Shown: positions 25,684-34,149, counted from the stretch's first letter. The stretch is 64,000 nucleotides of DNA from Bradyrhizobium sp. 141 (GCF_023074055.1 NZ_JADPKR010000113.1:41611-105610), one strand, 5' to 3'. Translations and numbers: made by a program. Notes: generated by a model from the sequence alone, not told the origin.

Positions 25684-26901
25684 ATGCGACTAGTGATCAT
25701 CGGCGCCGGCTTCGCCGGCATGTACGCCGCCCTTTCCGCAGCCCGCCTGCGCGAAATCCAGGGCGTTACGCCAGACCAGCTGGAGATCGCGCTGGTTGCG
25801 CCCGAGCCTACGCTCGTGGTTCGCCCGCGGCTCTATGAACCGAAGCCCGAAACCCTGACGGCGCCCCTGCTCGACGTGCTCGAGGCCATCGACGTCACCT
25901 ATGTGCAAGGCATCGCCGAGACCGTCGACACCAAATCTTGCATGGTAAAGGTCGCGACGGCAAAGGGCACGAAGAAGACGCTGTCCTACGACCGCCTCGT
26001 CGTGACCACCGGCAGCCGGCTGTTCCGTCCGAACATTCCGGGTCTTGCCGAGCATGGCTTCAGCGTTGATTCATTCGACGACGCCATCGCGCTCGACAAG
26101 CACCTGCATGGGCTCGCCAAGCGTCCGGCCAGCAACGGGCGCGACACGGTCGTCGTCGCCGGCGGCGGCTTCACCGGCATCGAGGCGGCCACCGAAATGC
26201 CGGCGCGGCTTCGCGACGTCCTCGGCACGAACGCGAAGACTCGCGTCATCATCGTCGAGCGCAACAATGCGATCGCGCCCGACATGGGCGCAGGTCCCCG
26301 CCCCGCCATCGAGGACGCCCTTCACAGGCTCGGTGTGGAAACCCGCATCGGTGCCGGCGTCGCATCGCTCGACCAATCCGGCGTCACGCTGTCGAGCGGC
26401 GAGCACATCGAGACCGAGACCGTGATCTGGGCGGCCGGCATTCGTGCGGCGCCTTTGACCGCGCAGATTCCCGCCGAGCGCGACAGTTTCGGCCGCTTGC
26501 TTGTCGATCGCTGCTTGCAGGTGACAGGCGTTCAGGGCGTCTTCGCGGCCGGCGATGCGGCACGCGCGGCCTGCGACGATGAGGGCAATTACGCGCTGAT
26601 GTCGTGCCAGCACGCCACACGGATGGGCGCCTTCGCCGGCAACAATGCCGCGGCCGAGTTGCTCGGCCTTGCGACCCGGCCCTACCACCAGAAGGCCTAC
26701 GTCACCTGTCTCGACCTTGGCGGAGCCGGCGCGCTGTTCACGCGCGGCTGGGAGCGCGAGGTCACGATGGTCGGCGACGTCGCCAAGAAGACCAAGCAGG
26801 AGATCAACACCGTCTGGATCTATCCGCCGAAAGCCGAGCGCGCCGCCGCACTCGCCTCGGCCGACCCGGAGCGTGTGACCGACGTGAGCGGCTTCTTCTA
26901 G
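25684..26901 (+). CDS. NAD(P)/FAD-dependent oxidoreductase, NDH-2-like
   Basis: 405 residues from ATG 25684, AAGGAG eight bases upstream. The N-terminal FAD Rossmann motif is VIIGAGFAGMYAALSAA, the second nucleotide-binding motif VVVAGGGFTGIEAATEMP, and the C-terminal FAD contact VFAAGDAARAA. Size and order fit type II NADH dehydrogenases and related disulphide-free flavoproteins. No membrane segment is predicted; family members attach peripherally to the inner membrane. It heads a likely operon with acetoacetate decarboxylase, patatin and 3-hydroxybutyrate dehydrogenase, the last of which would supply NADH for it to reoxidise (inference). Confidence 0.82.
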   Translation: MRLVIIGAGFAGMYAALSAARLREIQGVTPDQLEIALVAPEPTLVVRPRLYEPKPETLTAPLLDVLEAIDVTYVQGIAETVDTKSCMVKVATAKGTKKTLSYDRLVVTTGSRLFRPNIPGLAEHGFSVDSFDDAIALDKHLHGLAKRPASNGRDTVVVAGGGFTGIEAATEMPARLRDVLGTNAKTRVIIVERNNAIAPDMGAGPRPAIEDALHRLGVETRIGAGVASLDQSGVTLSSGEHIETETVIWAAGIRAAPLTAQIPAERDSFGRLLVDRCLQVTGVQGVFAAGDAARAACDDEGNYALMSCQHATRMGAFAGNNAAAELLGLATRPYHQKAYVTCLDLGGAGALFTRGWEREVTMVGDVAKKTKQEINTVWIYPPKAERAAALASADPERVTDVSGFF

Positions 26902-26979
26902 GGCTCTTACGCGAAAGGGCTGCGCCCCCCCCGCAAGGCGCGGCCCGCTCACCCCAATTCACCTTGGAGTTCGACCCCG

Positions 26980-27771
26980 ATGAAACACGAGACCGTGCGC
27001 ACCAGCGCATTCGCGATGCCGCTGACCAACCCGGCCTTTCCGCCCGGCCCCTACCGCTTCGTCAACCGCGAATATTTCATCATCCAGTACCGGACCGATC
27101 CCGAAGCGCTGCGCCGAATCGTGCCCGAGCCGCTCGTGCTCACCGAGCCGGTCGTGAACTACGAGTTCATTCGCATGCCCGACTCGACCGGCTTCGGCGA
27201 CTACACCGAAAGCGGCCAGGTCATCCCGGTGAGTTACCAGGGTCAGGCCGGCAGCTTCGTCCATCAAATGTTCCTGAACGATCATCCGCCGATTGCCGGC
27301 GGACGCGAGCTGTGGGGCTTCCCCAAGAAGCTGGCGCAGCCGAAGCTCGCGGTCGAGATCGACACGCTCGTCGGGACGCTGAACTACGGCTCCGTTCGCA
27401 TCGCGACCGGCACGATGGGCTACAAGCATCGCGCTCTCGATGCCGCAGCCGAAGCGAAGAAACTCGCCGCGCCGAATTTCCTGCTCAAGATCATTCCGCA
27501 CGTCGACGGCACGGCGCGCATCTGCGAGCTGGTGCGCTTCCATTGCGAGGACATCACCGTGAAGGGCGCCTGGACCGGGCCGGCCGCGCTCGACCTCTGC
27601 TCGCATGCGCTTGCACCCGTCGCCGAGCTGCCGGTGCTGCAGGTGTTGTCGGCCAAGCATGTCGTCGCCGACCTCACCCTCGGGCTCGGCAGCGTCGTGC
27701 ACGACTATCTGTCGCCGGGCGCGTCCGAACGACGGCGCGCGCCCGTTTCCGAAATCTCGATCGCCGGCTGA
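26980..27771 (+). CDS. adc: Acetoacetate decarboxylase
   Basis: 263 residues. It converts acetoacetate to acetone and CO2 through a Schiff base. The active-site pair is visible in GGRELWGFPKKLAQP (about residues 108-122), where the first Lys forms the imine and the second lowers its pKa. Other family signatures are YRTDPEALRRIVPEPL, the acidic segment VNYEFIRMPDSTGFGDYTE and SFVHQMFLNDHPPIAGG. It sits 78 bp after the flavoprotein and 32 bp before the patatin gene on the same strand. With the nearby 3-hydroxybutyrate dehydrogenase it outlines hydroxybutyrate to acetoacetate to acetone. Confidence 0.9.
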   Translation: MKHETVRTSAFAMPLTNPAFPPGPYRFVNREYFIIQYRTDPEALRRIVPEPLVLTEPVVNYEFIRMPDSTGFGDYTESGQVIPVSYQGQAGSFVHQMFLNDHPPIAGGRELWGFPKKLAQPKLAVEIDTLVGTLNYGSVRIATGTMGYKHRALDAAAEAKKLAAPNFLLKIIPHVDGTARICELVRFHCEDITVKGAWTGPAALDLCSHALAPVAELPVLQVLSAKHVVADLTLGLGSVVHDYLSPGASERRRAPVSEISIAG

Positions 27772-27803
27772 CCGGATCAGCCGCAATGCAGGGAGTACTG
27801 GCA

Positions 27804-28976
27804 ATGTTGAACGTGACGCGGGAGTCCTTCGGTTCGGCGCAGCAGATCAAGCCGCTGCCATACGATGTCGTTGCGCTGGTCCTTCAGGGCGGCGGCGCGC
27901 TCGGGGCCTACCAGGCCGGTGTCTATGAAGGCCTGCACGAGGCCGGGATCCGGCCGAACTGGCTCGCCGGCATTTCGATCGGCGCGCTCAATGCGGCGAT
28001 CATCGCGGGCTCGCCCGAGGACAAGCGCGTCGAGCGGCTGCGCGAGTTCTGGGAAACCATTTGCGCCTTCTCGATCGAGTGGCCGGCCGGCGAGGGGCTG
28101 GCCAATGCCCTGCCCTTCGCGTTCGACGTCAGCTCGGTGCGGAACGCACTGGCGGCGATGCGGGCGCTGGTCCAGGGCCAGCCCGGCTTTTTCAAGCCGC
28201 GCTTCCCGTCGCCGCTTTGGTCTCCGTTCTCGGGCGATGCGGCGACCAGCTTCTACGACACTGCACCGCTGCACCAGACTTTGGAGCGGCTGGTCGACTT
28301 CGACCGGCTGAACTCGGGCGAGGTGCGCGTCAGCGTCGGCGCAGTCAACGTGCGCACCGGCAATTTGACCTATTTCGACACCGCCGAACGCCGGCTTGGA
28401 CCGAAGCATTTCGTGGCATCCGGCGCCCTGCCGCCGGGATTCCCCGCCGTCGAGATCGACGGCGAGCACTATTGGGATGGCGGCGTCGTCTCCAACACGC
28501 CGCTGTCCCGCGTGCTCTCCGGCGACGCGCGCGACGCGCTGACGTTCCAGGTCGACCTCTGGTCGGCCAAGGGCCGCGTTCCCTACGACATGATGGAAGT
28601 GTCGAGCCGGCAGAAAGACATTCAGTATTCGAGCCGCACGCGCGCCGTGACCGACCAGGTGCTGCAAATGCAGAAGATGCGTCGGGCGCTGCAGGAGACG
28701 ATCGACAGATTGCCGGAGGCGGCGAAGCAGGATCCGGACGTCCGCACCATCGCGGATATGGCCCGCCACCGCTCCTACAACATCGTTCACCTGATCTATC
28801 AGACCAAGCTCAACGAGGGCCATTCGAGGGATTACGAGTTCGGGCTGAGCGCGATGCGCAGGCATTGGCAGAGCGGGCTGGAGGATATCCGCCGCACGCT
28901 TTCCAACCCTCGCCGTCTCGACCCGCCGCCGCCCGAGCTCGGCATCGTAACCCACGACATCCATCGCCGCGACTGA
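27804..28976 (+). CDS. Patatin-like phospholipase/esterase
   Basis: 390 residues from ATG 27804, preferred over ATG 27786 because GGGAG lies eight bases upstream. The catalytic elements are intact: oxyanion loop LQGGGALGAYQAG, nucleophile elbow GISIGALN, and the dyad Asp in YWDGGVVSNTP. A C-terminal segment (about 270-370) rich in Arg, Gln and Met (VTDQVLQMQKMRRALQETI) matches the DUF3734 extension of this subgroup. Patatins cleave acyl esters of lipids. Members of this type often accompany 3-hydroxybutyrate dehydrogenase and acetoacetate decarboxylase, so it could release hydroxyacyl or fatty acyl groups that enter this route; the true substrate is unknown. Confidence 0.88.
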   Translation: MLNVTRESFGSAQQIKPLPYDVVALVLQGGGALGAYQAGVYEGLHEAGIRPNWLAGISIGALNAAIIAGSPEDKRVERLREFWETICAFSIEWPAGEGLANALPFAFDVSSVRNALAAMRALVQGQPGFFKPRFPSPLWSPFSGDAATSFYDTAPLHQTLERLVDFDRLNSGEVRVSVGAVNVRTGNLTYFDTAERRLGPKHFVASGALPPGFPAVEIDGEHYWDGGVVSNTPLSRVLSGDARDALTFQVDLWSAKGRVPYDMMEVSSRQKDIQYSSRTRAVTDQVLQMQKMRRALQETIDRLPEAAKQDPDVRTIADMARHRSYNIVHLIYQTKLNEGHSRDYEFGLSAMRRHWQSGLEDIRRTLSNPRRLDPPPPELGIVTHDIHRRD

Positions 28977-29020
28977 GCGGGCGGCAACGCGCAACTGAAC
29001 GACTGCAGAAAGGAAATCCC

Positions 29021-29803
29021 ATGTTGAATGATAAGGTCGCCATCGTCACCGGGTCGACCAGCGGCATTGGGCTTGGAATTGCGAAAGAGCTCGCAAGTCT
29101 CGGCGCCGACATCGTGTTGAACGGCTTTGGCGATGCGGGCGAGATCGAGAAGATCCGCAGCGGCGTCGCGCGCGAGCATGGCGTGCGCGTGGTCTATGAT
29201 GGCGCCGACATGTCGAAAGGCGAGGCCGTGCGCGGCTTGATCGCGGCAACCGTCAAGTCGTTCGGGCGCCTCGACATCCTCGTCAACAATGCCGGCATCC
29301 AGTTCACCGCGCCGGTGGAGGAATTCCCGCCCGCCAAGTGGCAGGCCATCATCGACATCAACCTGTCGGCGGCATTCCACGGCATCGCGGCCGCAGTGCC
29401 GCAGATGAAGCGGCAGCGCTGGGGACGGATCGTCAACATTGCCTCTGCGCATGGCCTCGTCGCCTCGACGCACAAGGCCGCTTATGTCGCGGCCAAGCAC
29501 GGGCTCGTCGGCCTCACCAAGGTGGTTGGCCTCGAGACCGCCGGCAGCGGCGTCACCTGCAACGCAGTCTGTCCCGGCTGGGTGCGCACGCCCCTGGTCG
29601 AGAAGCAGATCAGTGACATCGCTGCCGACAAGCACATCAGCCAGAAACAGGCGACGCACGAGCTCCTGGCGGAAAAGCAGCCCTCGCTCGACTTCGTCTC
29701 TCCCGCGCAACTCGGCGGCACGGTCGCCTTCCTGTGCTCGGCCGCGGCGGACCAGATCACCGGGACGGCGATCTCGATCGATGGCGGGTGGACGGCACAG
29801 TAA
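29021..29803 (+). CDS. bdhA: 3-hydroxybutyrate dehydrogenase (SDR)
   Basis: 260 residues, AAGGAA before ATG 29021. A classical short-chain dehydrogenase: cofactor motif TGSTSGIGLGIA, NNAG (ILVNNAGIQ), catalytic Ser in NIASAHG, Tyr-x3-Lys in AAYVAAKHG and the C-terminal SIDGGWTAQ. The HGLVAS...CPGWVRTPLVEKQI segment and the long QKQATHELLAEKQPS loop are specific to D-3-hydroxybutyrate dehydrogenases, which oxidise D-3-hydroxybutyrate to acetoacetate with NAD. It is 44 bp downstream of the patatin gene. Confidence 0.88.
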   Translation: MLNDKVAIVTGSTSGIGLGIAKELASLGADIVLNGFGDAGEIEKIRSGVAREHGVRVVYDGADMSKGEAVRGLIAATVKSFGRLDILVNNAGIQFTAPVEEFPPAKWQAIIDINLSAAFHGIAAAVPQMKRQRWGRIVNIASAHGLVASTHKAAYVAAKHGLVGLTKVVGLETAGSGVTCNAVCPGWVRTPLVEKQISDIAADKHISQKQATHELLAEKQPSLDFVSPAQLGGTVAFLCSAAADQITGTAISIDGGWTAQ

Positions 29804-29855
29804 CCGGGAGCACGAACATGGACATCAGTGATCATAGCCGTTGCAGGAGGGTGTC

Positions 29856-30884
29856 GTGGCGCATTTGAACAAGAGAGCCATCGGCTTGTCGCTGTGCCTC
29901 GCCTCGGTCGCGGTCGTGGCCGCGGGATTTACCTATGCTCAATCCGGCGAGACGTCGACCGACAACGCCTATATTCGCGGCGACGTGACCTCGCTCGCGC
30001 CAAAGGTTGCGGGTTACGTCACCGCGGTGGAGATTCAGGACAACCAGACCGTCCGGGCGGGTGACGTGCTGTTCCGAATCGACGATCGGGACCACCGCGC
30101 GCGGCTCGCCCAGGCGGTCGCCAATGTCGAAGCGGCGCGGGCCCGCCTGACCAATGTCGATGCGGAGATCCAGCTTCAGCATGCCCTGATCCGGCAGGCC
30201 GAAGCTCAAGGGCTTGCGAGCGTGGCCGAGAAGAATCTGGCCCGCAAGGCGTCCGACCGTCGCCGCGAACTCATTCGCACCAATGCCGTCAGCCAGGCCC
30301 AGGTCGATGAAAGCGACGCGGCGCTGTCGAAAGCCGAAGCGGCGGTCTCCGCGGCGGAGGCAACGATCGAGGCCCAGAGACAGCGCATCGCCGTCCTCGC
30401 CAGCCAGCGCGAGGCTGCCCTCGCTGCGGTGGCACAGGCGCAGGCCGCACGCGAGCTCGCGCAAATCGATCTCGACAACACCATCGTTCATGCGCCGGTC
30501 GACGGGATCATCGGCAACCGCCAGGTCCGCATCGGCCGCCTGGTCGCGCCGGGCACCTCGCTGCTCGACATCGTTCCGGTCAGGGACGTCTGGGTCGTGG
30601 CGAATTTCAAGGAGACCCAGGTCGAGCATATCCGGCCGGGCCAGCGCGTGCGCATCGTCGTCGACGGCTACAGGCACACGACGCTTGAGGGCGTGGTGGA
30701 CAGCTTTGCGCCGGGCAGCGGATCCGCCTTCAGCATGCTCCCCTCCGACAACGCGACAGGCAATTTCGTTCGGGTCGTTCAACGCGTCCCGGTGAAGATC
30801 CGCTTCACCAGCAACCAGCTGCCGGGCCGGCTGGTGCCGGGCCTGTCGGCGCGTGTCGACGTCGATCGAGGAAGCGGCTCGTGA
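29856..30884 (+). CDS. HlyD/EmrA-type membrane fusion protein
   Basis: 342 residues from GTG 29856, five bases after AGGAGG; the upstream in-frame TTG at 29841 lies before that ribosome-binding site. One N-terminal membrane anchor (LSLCLASVAVVAAGFTYA), a biotinyl-lipoyl half (STDNAYIRGDVTSLAPKVAGYV), a long alpha-helical coiled-coil hairpin of about 115 residues (95-210), the second lipoyl half (IVHAPVDGIIGNRQVRIGRLV) and a beta-barrel. The start of the MFS gene overlaps its stop as GTGA. The pair should form an EmrAB-like tripartite exporter with an outer-membrane channel encoded elsewhere. Confidence 0.87.
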   Translation: MAHLNKRAIGLSLCLASVAVVAAGFTYAQSGETSTDNAYIRGDVTSLAPKVAGYVTAVEIQDNQTVRAGDVLFRIDDRDHRARLAQAVANVEAARARLTNVDAEIQLQHALIRQAEAQGLASVAEKNLARKASDRRRELIRTNAVSQAQVDESDAALSKAEAAVSAAEATIEAQRQRIAVLASQREAALAAVAQAQAARELAQIDLDNTIVHAPVDGIIGNRQVRIGRLVAPGTSLLDIVPVRDVWVVANFKETQVEHIRPGQRVRIVVDGYRHTTLEGVVDSFAPGSGSAFSMLPSDNATGNFVRVVQRVPVKIRFTSNQLPGRLVPGLSARVDVDRGSGS

Positions 30885-32656
30885 CGGCGCTCATCGCCGC
30901 CGCGCCGCGCCGCGCGCAATCTGCGGCGGGAGCCCTGTTCGTCGCGGGCATCGTGCTGGCTACGCTGACGGAGGCGATCGCAGGCACGGTGCTGTCGCTC
31001 GGGCGCGGCTATGTCATCGGCGACGTCCATGTCACGCCCGACGAGTTCGCCTGGCTCGACGTCGGATACACCGCTTCGAAGCTGATCGGGTTCATGGCCG
31101 CGCCCCTGCTGGTGCACCGTGTCGATTTTCGCCGCCTGATCATCGGCTCGACGCTGGCGATGGGCACCGCATGCGGCTTGACGGTCGTCACGACGCAGCT
31201 GGATCTGCTGATCGTGCTCCGCATCATGCAGGGCCTGTCCGGCGGCATCCTGCTTGTCGCGGGCCAGGCGGCGATCTTTCACGCCTATCCACGATCCCAG
31301 CAACCGACGCTTCAGGCCTTGTTTGCGATCGGATCGGTCGTCGCTCCCGCGACGATCGCCCCGGCCCTGCAGGGCTGGCTGATCGACAGCCGGTCCTGGA
31401 CGTGGATCTTCTTCAGCGTCGTTCCGCTGGCACTGGCGGCCGCAGGCCTGCTGTTGATCGCCGCCGGTCCGAAGCCTGTCGTGCAACTGCGCCGCCCGCC
31501 CGACTGGATCGGCCTGGGGCTGATCTCGATCGCGCTGTTCTGCTTCACCTACGTCCTCAACCAGGGCAGCCGATGGGCCTGGTTCGAGGAGCCCGGCATC
31601 CTCTCGCTCACGGCGATCGGAGCTGCCGCATTGCTGGCATTTCTCGGCCGGCAAGTGCTGGCCCGGGGCCGGGGCCTGCTCGACTTCACCTTGTTCGAGT
31701 GCGAGGATTTTTGCTTCGCCTTCATCGTCAGCTTTGTCGCGGGCGCCGCATTGTTCGGCAGCGCGTTCCTGATCCCGGCCTTTGCAATGTCGGTTCTGGC
31801 GTTCAGGCCGACCGACGCCGGCCTGCTGTTGCTGCCGAGCGGTGCGTTCTTCGTCGCCACGTTGCTGGTGGCCGCCTTCCTCATGCAGGTCCGCCGCGTC
31901 CCTCCCGTCGCCACGGTGCCCTTTGGCATCCTGATGATCACGGTTGCGATGTGGATGTTGTCCGGCTCAACCAACGAAAGCGGCGCGCACGACATGATGG
32001 TCGCCATCCTGTTGCGCGGCCTTGGTCTCGGGTTCCTGTTCCTGTCGATTACACTGATCGCCTTCGGCGACCTCAACGAACGCAACCGCGCCTTCGGCAT
32101 CGGTCTCTTCAATACCAGCCGGCAGCTGGGCGGCCTAATCGGCGTTGCCGGCCTCGAGACTCTGATCGAGCATCACACCGTGGGCAATGTGACGGTGCTC
32201 GGCGCCAACCTTACGGCCGGCGCTTCCGCAGTCAGTGAGCGGCTGACCACGACGGCCGCGATGCTCACCGCGAGAGGAATGGACGCGCTGGCCGGCCGCG
32301 CCGCGACCAGCCTGCTGGACCGCGTTCTCATCGGCCAGTCCACCGTGATTGCCTTCGACACCGCGTTCAATGCCGTCGCCCTGCTGTTTGTATTCGCCGC
32401 GCCGGTGCTGGTCGCCATCAAGATCGGGCTGCACCGATACGCCCAAAGGCGCACTGCGCAACTGCCAGGGACCACGGAGCCTGGGATCGCCGGCATCGCG
32501 ATCTCCGTCGACAGTGGCCGGGCCGCACGGAGACCCGGTCTCAATCAACCATCCTTCACCAGAACGGAGAGCGACCATGAACGCGCATTTGCACTGGACG
32601 TTCGCAGCAATTGCTCGACAGCGACGGCAATCGCTCTGGGGCAGCCGCAGCGCTGA
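30881..32656 (+). CDS. MFS drug:H+ antiporter, DHA2/EmrB type
   Basis: 591 residues from GTG 30881, overlapping the adaptor stop. About 14 hydrophobic segments; WLDVGYTASKLIGFMAAPLL and the LRIMQGLSGGILLVAGQA motif C-like segment fit the 14-helix DHA2 subgroup. The last membrane helix ends near residue 520 (FAAPVLVAIKIGLHRYAQRR). The remaining 70 residues are polar, low in complexity, and the final 26 codons run through the small reading frame at 32577-32705 in another frame. This suggests that the original stop was lost and the tail is acquired sequence. The pump probably exports a toxic organic acid or hydrophobic compound. Confidence 0.85.
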   Translation: MTALIAAAPRRAQSAAGALFVAGIVLATLTEAIAGTVLSLGRGYVIGDVHVTPDEFAWLDVGYTASKLIGFMAAPLLVHRVDFRRLIIGSTLAMGTACGLTVVTTQLDLLIVLRIMQGLSGGILLVAGQAAIFHAYPRSQQPTLQALFAIGSVVAPATIAPALQGWLIDSRSWTWIFFSVVPLALAAAGLLLIAAGPKPVVQLRRPPDWIGLGLISIALFCFTYVLNQGSRWAWFEEPGILSLTAIGAAALLAFLGRQVLARGRGLLDFTLFECEDFCFAFIVSFVAGAALFGSAFLIPAFAMSVLAFRPTDAGLLLLPSGAFFVATLLVAAFLMQVRRVPPVATVPFGILMITVAMWMLSGSTNESGAHDMMVAILLRGLGLGFLFLSITLIAFGDLNERNRAFGIGLFNTSRQLGGLIGVAGLETLIEHHTVGNVTVLGANLTAGASAVSERLTTTAAMLTARGMDALAGRAATSLLDRVLIGQSTVIAFDTAFNAVALLFVFAAPVLVAIKIGLHRYAQRRTAQLPGTTEPGIAGIAISVDSGRAARRPGLNQPSFTRTESDHERAFALDVRSNCSTATAIALGQPQR

Positions 32657-32705
32657 TCCGTTAGACCATCACCACAGCCAAACGCTGGGTCTTTTGCAGA
32701 ACTGA
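32577..32705 (+). CDS. Small protein of 42 residues carrying the conserved peptide repeat
   Basis: ATG 32577 has GGAG eight bases upstream and the frame runs to TGA at 32703-32705. The product starts MNAHLHWTFAAIARQRRQSLW and contains SADPLDHHHSQT. The central 27 codons recur at 25185-25265 with many synonymous differences. It overlaps the MFS gene end in a different frame and lies 29 bp before the MBL hydrolase start, the position of a leader peptide. No known family. It could be a real small protein, a leader, or a fossil segment of a longer gene. Confidence 0.45.
   Translation: MNAHLHWTFAAIARQRRQSLWGSRSADPLDHHHSQTLGLLQN
32604..32684 (+). repeat. Peptide-coding repeat, copy B
   Basis: This is the second copy of the 81-bp element described at 25185-25265, in the same orientation and 7.4 kb apart. 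The two copies bracket the remnant hydrolase, the flavoprotein-decarboxylase-patatin-dehydrogenase genes and the efflux pair. A weaker resemblance, ACGACAATCGCTC, directly follows the AraC stop at 24998-25010. Confidence 0.55.
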
Positions 32706-32734
32706 ACACCAAGACAGAGCGCAGGAGCTTTCAG

Positions 32735-33688
32735 ATGAACCAGACGATCCGCAACACTCAGGAGACGAACATGAACATGCACAACAGCGCAGATACCGGC
32801 AAACCGGTGGGAGACGAGCTGGTCCCGTCGCGCTACGCGCTGAAGATCGGCGAGATCGACGTGATGGTGATCAGCGATGGCGTGCTGACACTGCCGGGCG
32901 CGATGCTGGCCCACAATGCCGACCCGGCCGTCCGCGCGGCCTGGTTGAAGGACATGTTCCTTCCCCCGGATGCGTTCGACTGGGCGCTGAACGTGGTCGT
33001 GGTACGTAGCGGCGGCCAAACCATTCTCGTCGACGCCGGGCTGGGGTCCGACCCGAATCTGCACCTGCCGCGGGCCGGGCAATTGAGCAAGCGACTGGAA
33101 GCGGCCGGCATCGATCTCGGATCCGTGACTGACGTGGTGCTGACCCACATGCACATGGACCACATCGGCGGGCTGCTCGCCGACGAGGTGAGGGATCAGC
33201 TGCGTCCGGACCTGCGGATCCACGTCGCCGCCGCCGAGGTCAAGTTCTGGGAGGCGCCCGATTTCTCCCAGGTCTCCATGCCGCCGGGTTTCCCGGACGC
33301 GTTGCGGGCCACCGCCAAGCGGTTCGCGAAGGAGTACCACAACCAGCTGCGCACCTTCGAGGACGAGCACGAGGTCGCGCCGGGCGTGGTGGTCACGCGC
33401 ACGGGCGGCCACACCCCCGGGCATAGCGTGGTCCGGCTGGCATCGGGCGGCGATCGGCTGACATTCGCCGGTGATGCCGTGTTCACTGTCGGATTCGACC
33501 ACCCCGACTGGCACAACGGCTTCGAGCATGATCCCGATGAGGCCGCGCGCGTTCGGGTGCGTCTGTTGCGGGAGCTGGCAGCGAACGAAGAGCTCCTCGT
33601 CGCCACGCACATGCCGTTCCCCTCGGTCGGCCGGGTTGCGGTCGACGGCGACCACTTTCGCTGGGTGCCGGCCTTCTGGGACTACTGA
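32735..33688 (+). CDS. MBL-fold metallo-hydrolase (lactonase-like)
   Basis: 317 residues, CAGGAG before ATG 32735. The zinc site is LTHMHMDHIGG (HxHxDH), with later ligands in GGHTPGHS and TFAGDAVF and a final His in VATHMPFPSVG. The layout and FWDY C-terminus fit the group that includes AHL lactonases and methyl parathion hydrolase-like enzymes, which open lactones or hydrolyse esters. There is no signal peptide, but the first 25 residues are Asn/Thr/Met-rich and may not all be translated (MNMHNSAD is a possible alternative start). It follows the efflux pair and may belong to the same detoxification or catabolic set. Confidence 0.82.
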   Translation: MNQTIRNTQETNMNMHNSADTGKPVGDELVPSRYALKIGEIDVMVISDGVLTLPGAMLAHNADPAVRAAWLKDMFLPPDAFDWALNVVVVRSGGQTILVDAGLGSDPNLHLPRAGQLSKRLEAAGIDLGSVTDVVLTHMHMDHIGGLLADEVRDQLRPDLRIHVAAAEVKFWEAPDFSQVSMPPGFPDALRATAKRFAKEYHNQLRTFEDEHEVAPGVVVTRTGGHTPGHSVVRLASGGDRLTFAGDAVFTVGFDHPDWHNGFEHDPDEAARVRVRLLRELAANEELLVATHMPFPSVGRVAVDGDHFRWVPAFWDY

Positions 33689-33702
33689 CCGCGCGTCAGG
33701 TC

Positions 33703-33734
33703 GGAAGCGCGATGACGATCGTCATCGCGCTTCC
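33703..33734. terminator. Perfect 32-bp palindrome, likely bidirectional terminator
   Basis: The left half GGAAGCGCGATGACGA is followed at once by its exact reverse complement. It lies 14 bp after the MBL hydrolase stop and 32 bp past the end of the leftward small gene at 33767, so it can end transcription from both sides. The arm shares AAGCGCGATG with the rhizobial repeat at 14464. Confidence 0.6.
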
Positions 33735-33766
33735 GCGCAATATGACATGACGCAGGAGCGAAGTGC

Positions 33767-33889
33767 TCACATCAAACGTTTTGCGGCACGCACTTCGGCG
33801 ATCTCGGAGTCGGGGTGGCTGACGATGGTGGCGAACATGATGCCGCTGATGATGAGCGACCAGGCGGTGTTCCAATAGATCCAAAACAC
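33767..33889 (-). CDS. Small single-pass membrane protein (40 residues)
   Basis: GTG start at 33887-33889 with GGAGG seven bases upstream on the reverse strand. The product runs MFWIYWNTAWSLIISGIMFA, then TIVSHPDSEIAEVRAAKRLM. The first 24 residues form one aromatic-rich membrane helix and the rest is a charged cytoplasmic tail. No stop codon occurs upstream in frame for 40 codons, but no other start codon does either. Family unknown. Coding on this strand is supported by the ribosome-binding site, hydrophobic pattern and G/C third positions. Confidence 0.5.
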   Translation of the reverse strand: MFWIYWNTAWSLIISGIMFATIVSHPDSEIAEVRAAKRLM

Positions 33890-33972
33890 GTGCCAGCCTC
33901 CGTTCGATTCGTCCGCCTGCGGGATCAGGGTAACGGCAAGGCGAGGCCGCCGTTCCCGGTGCGAATACAGCG

Positions 33973-34149
33973 CTACTTTTGTTTGGTCGGCGGCGACGCG
34001 GGATCGGTTTGACCGGTGTGGCGCTTTGCCACGACGTCCTCATCGCGCTCGCCTTCCTGCGGGCGCGGCGGCGGCTTGGGCTGGCCTTTTTGGCCGCCAT
34101 GCTTGCCGCCCATGTCGGGCTTACCTTCGAGATCGTTTTCGCGGGGCAT
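33973..34149 (-). CDS. Small hydrophilic protein (58 residues)
   Basis: The frame starts MPRENDLEGKPDMGGKHGGQ, passes through a Lys/Pro/Gln-rich centre and QEGERDEDVVAKRHTGQ, and ends PPTKQK. It has no Cys, few hydrophobic residues and is predicted to be disordered, like many stress-related short proteins in rhizobia. It is upstream of, and co-directional with, the 40-residue membrane protein gene. No clear ribosome-binding site is seen. The competing forward-strand frames here have implausible Arg/Ala-rich products. Confidence 0.55.
   Translation of the reverse strand: MPRENDLEGKPDMGGKHGGQKGQPKPPPRPQEGERDEDVVAKRHTGQTDPASPPTKQK

Noticed and set aside
32661..32684. Triple-His peptide as a his-type attenuation leader
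   Set aside because: Only three His codons, no alternative hairpins followed by a T-run, and the gene after it is not for amino-acid synthesis.
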